From NCBI RefSeq assembly GCF_036038375.1, contig NZ_CP107935.1, positions 1,054,001 through 1,118,000 of the forward strand: a stretch of DNA of 64,000 nt, read 5' to 3'. Positions 59,710-64,000 of this stretch are shown here, piece by piece. A model generated the notes under the pieces. The model did not search any database. It saw only the letters and a list, made by a program, of their open reading frames with translations, and had not been told where the DNA came from. Numbering within the stretch: position 1 is the first letter of the stretch; the number at the start of each line of letters is the position of its first letter. This DNA comes from Streptomyces sp. NBC_00414. Its GTDB lineage: Bacteria; Actinomycetota; Actinomycetes; Streptomycetales; Streptomycetaceae. The position numbers and the translations under genes are program-made.

Positions 59710-60702
59710 TCAGGTGCTGGTGGGCGGCGCGAGCCGTTGCAGGGCGTCGACGGCGAGGTTGCGGGCCAGCCGGACCTTGTATCCGTTGTCGCGCAGCGGC
59801 TGGGCCGCGGCGAGTTCGAGGTCCGCGGCCCGCTCGAACGCCGCCGTCGTGGGGGCGGCCCCCAGCAGTGCCTCTTCCGCGAGCCGGGCCCGCCAGGGAC
59901 GGTGGGCCAGCCCTCCGAAGGCGATGCCGACGTGCCGGACGACGCCGCCCTCCACACCGAGCACCGCGGCGACGGAGGCGAGGGCGAAGGCGTACGACGC
60001 CCGGTCACGTGCCTTGCGGTACAGCGAGGGCAGCCCGGCCGGGGCTCCCGGCACGACCACACCGGTGATCAGCTCACCGGGGCGGATCACCGTGTCCTGT
60101 TCGGGGCGGTCCCCGGGCAGCCGGTGGAACTCGGCGACGGGAACCGTCCGCGACCCGTCGGCCCCGTACAGCTCGACACGCGCGTCCAGGGCGGCCAGCG
60201 CCACGGCCATGTCCGACGGATGGGTGGCGATGCACTGCGGGGAGTACCCGAGCACCGCGTGGTCTCGGTGTACGCCGTCCCGGGCGCCGCAACCGGAGCC
60301 GGGAACACGCTTGTTGCAGGGCTGGTCCGTGTCCTGGAAGTAGGGGCAGCGGGTGCGCTGGAGCAGGTTGCCGCCGGTGGTGGCCGCGTTGCGGAGCTGT
60401 CCGGAGGCCCCGGCCAGGAGTGCCTGGGAGAGCGCCGGATACCGGTCGCGGACCATGGGGTGGGCGGCGAGGTCGCTGTTGCGGACCGTGGCGCCGATCC
60501 GCAGGGATCCGTCGGGCAGTTCGTCCACCGTGTCGAGGGGCAGCCTGCTGACGTCGACGAGGGTGGAAGGTTCCTCCACGCCGAGTTTCATCAGGTCCAC
60601 GAGGTTGGTGCCGCCGCCGAGGTAGCGGGCGCCGGGGTGGGCCGCGTACAGCTCGGCCGCCTCCTCGACACTGGCGGCACGCGCGTAGCCGAAGGGCTTC
60701 AC
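59710..60702 (-). CDS. Molybdenum hydroxylase FAD subunit with extra Fe-S cysteine motif (PaoB-like)
   Basis: A 330-residue FAD-binding subunit. FAD segments are GARYLGGGTNLVDLMKLGVE and ATTGGNLLQRTRC. An insert CPYFQDTDQPCNKRVPGSGC has cysteines spaced as in PaoB/YagS, where an additional [4Fe-4S] cluster binds; ordinary XdhM lacks this. The C-terminal CO_deh_flav_C domain starts near 230. The GTG start overlaps the 2Fe-2S gene stop (GTGA). Confidence 0.88.
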   Translation of the reverse strand: MKPFGYARAASVEEAAELYAAHPGARYLGGGTNLVDLMKLGVEEPSTLVDVSRLPLDTVDELPDGSLRIGATVRNSDLAAHPMVRDRYPALSQALLAGASGQLRNAATTGGNLLQRTRCPYFQDTDQPCNKRVPGSGCGARDGVHRDHAVLGYSPQCIATHPSDMAVALAALDARVELYGADGSRTVPVAEFHRLPGDRPEQDTVIRPGELITGVVVPGAPAGLPSLYRKARDRASYAFALASVAAVLGVEGGVVRHVGIAFGGLAHRPWRARLAEEALLGAAPTTAAFERAADLELAAAQPLRDNGYKVRLARNLAVDALQRLAPPTST

Positions 60703-61289
60703 CGGATCACGTCCTCGACGGCTCGCACGATGTTCGGATAGGCGCCGCAGCGGCAGAGGTTGCCGCTGAGCCGCTCGCGGATCTCGTCGGGGCCCAGCGG
60801 GACGGGCCGCCCGGACGCTGCCGCTGGGTCCGTCACGTGGGAGGGGTGACCCGACTCGGCCTCGGCGATCGCGCCGACGGCGCTGCAGAGCTGTCCCGGC
60901 GTGCAGTAGCCGCACTGGAAGGCGTCGCGGTCGATGAAGGCCCGCTGCAGCGGGTGCGGCTCCTCGCCCTGTCCGCCGTCGCCGCCGTCACCGGCGGCGA
61001 GTCCCTCCACCGTCGTGATGTCGCACCCGTCCTGGGCCACCGCGGGCAGCAGACAGCCGTTGACCCGGCGGCCGTCCACCAGGACCGTGCAGGCTCCGCA
61101 CTGGCCGTGGTCGCAGCCCTTCTTCGCTCCGGTGAGGTGGAGCTGCTCGCGCAGTACGTCCAGCAGGACGGAGCGGTGGTCGACGGTGAGCGTGTGCGGT
61201 GCGCCGTTCACCCGCAGCAGCACCTCGGAGTGGTGGCGGTCGGGTGGCCCGGGGGTGCCGCGCTCGGGGCTCGGAACTTCGCTGCTCAT
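60699..61289 (-). CDS. Molybdenum hydroxylase 2Fe-2S subunit (PaoA-like, cytoplasmic)
   Basis: A 196-residue small subunit with two [2Fe-2S] clusters. The plant-type site is GCDHGQCGACTVLVDGRRVNGC, read in its conserved order (C-x4-C-x2-C, then C). The second is FQCGYCTPGQLCSAVGA together with LSGNLCRCGAYPNIVRAV. No Tat signal, unlike E. coli PaoA, so the complex should be cytoplasmic. First gene of the three-gene operon. Confidence 0.9.
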   Translation of the reverse strand: MSSEVPSPERGTPGPPDRHHSEVLLRVNGAPHTLTVDHRSVLLDVLREQLHLTGAKKGCDHGQCGACTVLVDGRRVNGCLLPAVAQDGCDITTVEGLAAGDGGDGGQGEEPHPLQRAFIDRDAFQCGYCTPGQLCSAVGAIAEAESGHPSHVTDPAAASGRPVPLGPDEIRERLSGNLCRCGAYPNIVRAVEDVIR

Positions 61290-61327
61290 GTGTCCAGGCT
61301 GCGGCCCGCCACGCGTTCCCGCACGCC

Positions 61328-61414
61328 GGAGCCCGGCGGGACGGGCCGCCCGGACGCTGCCGCGGGGTCCGTCACGTGGGAAGGGTGACCCGACTCGGCC
61401 TCGGCGATCGCGCC
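61328..61414. repeat. Direct copy of an internal segment of the 2Fe-2S gene
   Basis: These 87 bases match 60789-60875, inside the 2Fe-2S gene, at about 83 of 87 positions and in the same orientation, 539 bases away. The copy fills most of the gap between that gene and the upstream gene. It is non-coding here. Confidence 0.85.
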
Positions 61415-61421
61415 CACTTCG

Positions 61422-61847
61422 TCAGCCGCCGGCGGCGGCCGTGACCGTCGCCGGGTCCTCGCCGGTCAGCTCCACGACGCGGTGCGGCGGTACGCCCGCG
61501 GCCAGTGCCCGCCCGATCAGGCCGTCCCGGCCGTCCGTGATGTCGCGATAGGACAGCAGCTGCTCCTCGATCCGCGCGATCGCCTCCGGGCCGGTCCGCC
61601 GGCGTACCCGGCTCAGTTCCTCGTCGCTCAGCGGCACCGGCAGCCGTTCCGCGCTCTCGGGCACGGAGCCCGTCTCCTCCGGCGGCAGCAGGCGCAGTTC
61701 CGGGGCGGTGGGTGTGCTGCCCTGCGCGTCCAGCCACGCTCGTACGGCGGGGGTCTCCATGCAGGCGAGTTCGCCGACGGCGGCCGGGGACACACCGAGC
61801 CGCACGGACGCGTCGTCGAGCAGGAACAGATAGGCGTCGTCGGTCAT
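61422..61847 (-). CDS. Conserved hypothetical protein, 141 aa
   Basis: An acidic, soluble, mostly helical 141-residue protein. Visible segments are YLFLLDDASVRLGVSPAAVGELACMETPAVRAWLDA and ARIEEQLLSYRDITDGRDGLIGRALAAGVPPHRVVELTGEDPATV. The alternating helix pattern ending in an HTH-like LIGRALAAGVPPHRVVELTG suggests a DNA-binding or adaptor domain, but I do not recognise the family. AAGGAG precedes ATG. It lies upstream of the Mo-hydroxylase operon in the same direction. Confidence 0.65.
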   Translation of the reverse strand: MTDDAYLFLLDDASVRLGVSPAAVGELACMETPAVRAWLDAQGSTPTAPELRLLPPEETGSVPESAERLPVPLSDEELSRVRRRTGPEAIARIEEQLLSYRDITDGRDGLIGRALAAGVPPHRVVELTGEDPATVTAAAGG

Positions 61848-61963
61848 CCTCGGCTCCTTCTCAACGGGGTCCGGTCGGCGTCCCGCCGACCGGTCGGCAT
61901 CCCTCTACCCCGCCGCGTCCGGATTACCGCCCGCTCCCCGGACCGACCGGCGAACCGGGAGAT

Positions 61964-63187
61964 TCACGGTCGCGGTGTCAGGGCGCCCACGACCCACGGC
62001 ATGTGTGCGCGGTGGGTGACGACCAGAACCGGTACGCCGTCGTCCTCGCACTCCAGGACCCGGGCCCCGCCCCGCAAGTCCGGCGGGGAGGGGTCCGACC
62101 AGTACGGGTGGCGGACGCGCAGCGGGGTCAGGGTGCGCGGCACCACGCGGCGGTGGGCCACGCCGCTGTGGCCCGCGGTCGTCGCCAGGTAGCCGTCGGC
62201 GGCCATCAGGTGGGTGCCGTGTTCGGCGTAGGGGACCTCGCCGAGGATCCGGCCCGGGAAGTGCTGCTCCTCCGTGGGCACGGAGGGTGTCACGTCGATG
62301 GTCTCGTCGCCGCGTCCGCGCCGCCGGAGGAACACGGCGGCCACCGCGCAGGCGCCCGCCACGACAGCGGTGGCCCGTCCGACCAGGAGGAGCGCCGCCC
62401 CCATGTCGTCGGTGGCCCACGGGGCGAATCCGCCGACGACGGTGAGGCCGACGCCCGCCACGAAGGGCAGGCCGATCTCCCACGGCCGCGCCCTCTTCGC
62501 CACCCGGGAGTGCAGCGTCATCCAGAACCAGCACCAGAGGAAGCCCGTGCCGTAGAGGCCGATGGCCAGGCCCGGGGCGGCCACGACCTTGTAGTCGTCC
62601 CGTGGGTCCGCGTGGGTGTACTTGCGCCCGCCGGCGAGGTCGACGTACCGGATCTGCCCCCGCCAGTAGGTGACCGCGACGTCCGCTCCGCGGGAGGCGA
62701 CCGGACGCCGGGACGGATCGCCTCCGAGGGTGGCGCTGCCCTTGTCCCCGTCCGCCTCGACCACGTACAGCCGGTACGAGGGCGTCTTGCGGCCCTGTAC
62801 GTGCTCGGTGCGGTCGACGCGGGCGCTCACGGTCCGCAGGCAGTCGCCGGACGCGGCGTCGTCGCCGGAGACTCCGTCGACAGAGACGTCGCCTTCCGAG
62901 GCGCAGCGGGACGCGTTCTTGAAGGCGTTCCCCTCGCCGATCGCTGCAGGCGTGCTGATGAGCAGCAGCCATGCCGCCGCCGACGCGCACACCGAGGCGA
63001 CGGCCGCGGCGCCGATCCTCTGGCCACGGTTTCTCGGACGTGGCACTTCGGGCGCCACCGCACCCGGTCGTTCATCCGGTATCTCAGTCCGTGCGGGAGT
63101 CACCAGCGCATTCTGCTGCGGTGGCAGTCGAAAGAACATGGGCGAACTGGGCCCTGTGACGGGCTGGTTGTTGCCGGGATCCGGCAT
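61964..63187 (-). CDS. Polytopic membrane protein of unknown function, 407 aa
   Basis: A proline-rich cytoplasmic N-terminus leads to a first helix (about 58-82, AAAVASVCASAAAWLLLIST). An extracytoplasmic domain (about 85-200) has three cysteines (SRCASEG, GDCLRT) that could form a disulfide. Three more helices follow (about 205-228, 243-262, 268-290), then a cytoplasmic C-terminal domain with a beta-rich HLMAADGYLATTAGHSG segment. No named family. ATG 63187 is kept because it allows the whole first segment; ATG 63139 is an alternative. It is divergent from the precursor-like gene. Confidence 0.65.
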   Translation of the reverse strand: MPDPGNNQPVTGPSSPMFFRLPPQQNALVTPARTEIPDERPGAVAPEVPRPRNRGQRIGAAAVASVCASAAAWLLLISTPAAIGEGNAFKNASRCASEGDVSVDGVSGDDAASGDCLRTVSARVDRTEHVQGRKTPSYRLYVVEADGDKGSATLGGDPSRRPVASRGADVAVTYWRGQIRYVDLAGGRKYTHADPRDDYKVVAAPGLAIGLYGTGFLWCWFWMTLHSRVAKRARPWEIGLPFVAGVGLTVVGGFAPWATDDMGAALLLVGRATAVVAGACAVAAVFLRRRGRGDETIDVTPSVPTEEQHFPGRILGEVPYAEHGTHLMAADGYLATTAGHSGVAHRRVVPRTLTPLRVRHPYWSDPSPPDLRGGARVLECEDDGVPVLVVTHRAHMPWVVGALTPRP

Positions 63188-63204
63188 TTGGCCCGTGACG
63201 CGGG

Positions 63205-63322
63205 GGAACTTGAAAAACTAACAAACAAGACATACCCAACCTTCATGAATAAGTCTCCGCAAAACGGTCACCCGTACTTCGAGAACCGAGAACAACTTGT
63301 CTCTCGCAAAGGGGATGGTGGT
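63205..63322 (+). promoter_or_regulatory. AT-rich leader and promoter of the precursor-like gene
   Basis: Bases 63205-63310 are much AT-richer than anything nearby. TTGAAA (63210-63215) and CATACC (63231-63236) are spaced 15 bases as a -35/-10 candidate, giving an untranslated leader of about 80 bases. GGGG about ten bases before ATG 63323 may be the ribosome site. The composition suggests foreign origin or strong promoter selection. Confidence 0.55.
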
Positions 63323-63511
63323 ATGTCTTCCACCGAATTTCTGACCGACGAGCTCACCGAGGTCCATGGCGTGGACGTCGAAGCGGCCCTCGACCCGGTC
63401 GAGGCCGACGGCTCGTACCGTGACAGCCGAGAGTGCGCGGCGCTCGCCCTGACGTCCGGGACGACAACGCTTCTGCTGTCGCCTCCGACTCCGCGGCCGA
63501 AGAAGGGCTGA
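63323..63511 (+). CDS. Small RiPP-precursor-like peptide, 62 aa
   Basis: A 62-residue peptide with a sharp change in composition. Residues 1-35 are acidic and leader-like (FLTDELTEVHGVDVEAALDP). Residues 36-62 form a core-like tail with one Cys, many Ser/Thr, hydrophobics and a basic Pro-rich end (CAALALTSGTTTLLLSPP, then TPRPKKG). This leader/core split, the short length, the AT-rich promoter and a following larger gene starting 13 bases later are how modified-peptide clusters look. I cannot assign a class: it does not match FxLD, lasso, linaridin PxxxTP or thioamitide patterns. It could instead be an unrelated small protein. Confidence 0.5.
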   Translation: MSSTEFLTDELTEVHGVDVEAALDPVEADGSYRDSRECAALALTSGTTTLLLSPPTPRPKKG

Positions 63512-63523
63512 CGGGGGAGTCAG

Positions 63524-64000
63524 ATGGAACAGTCAGGCACTTCGACCCGCTTGGCGGGTGCGGTGCAGGGCCTCACGTCGGAACTGGTCTCCGCTCTTCG
63601 GAGCGGGGGCCCGTTCCGGCTGGCCTGCAGCGTCACGGGGATCGACGAGCCCGAGGCCGCCGACTCCCTCGCCCTCGCCGCCGTACGGGTGGTGGGGGCC
63701 GACGCCACCCTGCCGAACGTCCTGCGCCGTACGCCTCCCGGGCCCGACGACCTCGCCCTGTTCAGCAGGGCCGTGCACGCCTACCCGCCTCCCCCGGACG
63801 CCTCGCCCACTTCGGCGTGGAGCCACTGGGCCATGAAACGAACACTTCTGCGACTGGACACCGGCCCGGGCGCGTCCCCCGACGGCACCCCAGGGGGCGA
63901 TGGCACCCCGGGGGGCAACAGCGCGCCCGGACATGACGCGGAACCCCTGGCGGCCTGGCTCGACGGCGCCTCGTGGCAGTCGCTGACCCACCAACTCGCC
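63524..64000 (+). CDS. Unrecognised gene after the precursor-like peptide (3' end outside window)
   Basis: The first 159 codons are open to the window edge. Visible features: a soluble N-terminus TRLAGAVQGLTSELVSALRSG, a hydrophobic strand region DSLALAAVRVVGADATLPNVL, the SHWAMKRTLLRLDTGPG segment, and a Gly/Asp/Pro repeat region (DGTPGGDGTPGG). GGGGGAG precedes ATG 63524. It starts 13 bases after the precursor-like gene, so the two are cotranscribed. I recognise no family; in a RiPP cluster it would be a candidate modification enzyme. Confidence 0.6.
   Translation, partial: MEQSGTSTRLAGAVQGLTSELVSALRSGGPFRLACSVTGIDEPEAADSLALAAVRVVGADATLPNVLRRTPPGPDDLALFSRAVHAYPPPPDASPTSAWSHWAMKRTLLRLDTGPGASPDGTPGGDGTPGGNSAPGHDAEPLAAWLDGASWQSLTHQLA

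Noticed and set aside
57417..60068. Long rightward frame opposite the Mo-hydroxylase large subunit
   Set aside because: Pure antisense shadow; the leftward frame has complete molybdopterin motifs.

Overview
The window is about 72% GC, with strong third-position GC bias, many GTG starts, abundant leaderless promoters, Tat and lipoprotein signals, and gene families typical of Streptomyces (SAV_915, STM4015, DUF5990). It is best read as chromosomal, probably arm-proximal, Streptomyces DNA. I see no rRNA, tRNA, CRISPR array, complete insertion sequence or phage module. About 60 protein genes are supported; both edges cut a gene.

Layout. 1-1526: end of an iron/siderophore-type ABC operon. 1539-7860: Tat FAD dehydrogenase, a PucR-type regulator, then a leftward SDR / SRPBCC / carotenoid-dehydrogenase-like operon. 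8291-9679: secreted GH43 + AbfB arabinan-type enzyme. 9774-15644: a molybdenum region with two small HTH-TOBE regulators, a stand-alone sulfite-oxidase-type domain, the fused remains of a glutamine amidotransferase and an NAD formate dehydrogenase, modABC, and a two-domain Mop protein. 15890-17804: SAV_915 protein plus a diaminopimelate-decarboxylase-like enzyme. 18032-19450: small genes. 19829-23047: large secreted GH78 rhamnosidase with LacI-type palindromes upstream. 23143-30642: mostly single genes (AI-2E-type membrane protein, STM4015, TetR/oxidoreductase pair, M23 peptidase, HxlR/RidA pair, YCII protein). 30850-32304: argG with an ARG box and a strong terminator.

32484-35373: AlkZ-like (HTH_42) and DinB genes divergent from a WYL regulator, with overlapping dyads between them. 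35479-46154: Tat FAD oxidoreductase, a nucleotide-sugar epimerase, a two-component system, a coupled GT2 / DUF2064 / methyltransferase operon, a membrane-anchored sulfite-oxidase-type molybdoprotein with a small membrane partner, and a large polytopic membrane protein. Together these look like an uncharacterised envelope glycoconjugate and redox locus. 46366-50317: STAS protein, MerR/methyltransferase pair, FG-GAP lipoprotein, DUF5990. 50536-55370: GABA-type catabolism (gabD, gabT) with a divergent PucR regulator. 55403-57470: secreted beta-propeller protein behind a purine-rich tandem-repeat leader, then an XRE regulator. 57540-61289: three-subunit PaoABC-like molybdenum hydroxylase with an extra Fe-S motif in its FAD subunit. 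63323 to the end: a short RiPP-precursor-like gene behind an unusually AT-rich leader, followed by an unrecognised gene that leaves the window.

Two themes recur. First, molybdenum: uptake genes, regulators and three separate Mo-enzyme types. Second, simple-sequence expansion near protein termini (Asp-Ala, Thr-Pro, Phe-Asp-Pro, Ser-Glu-Pro), which suggests strain-level slippage. The most novel candidates are the precursor-like gene at the right edge and the 37-46 kb envelope locus.
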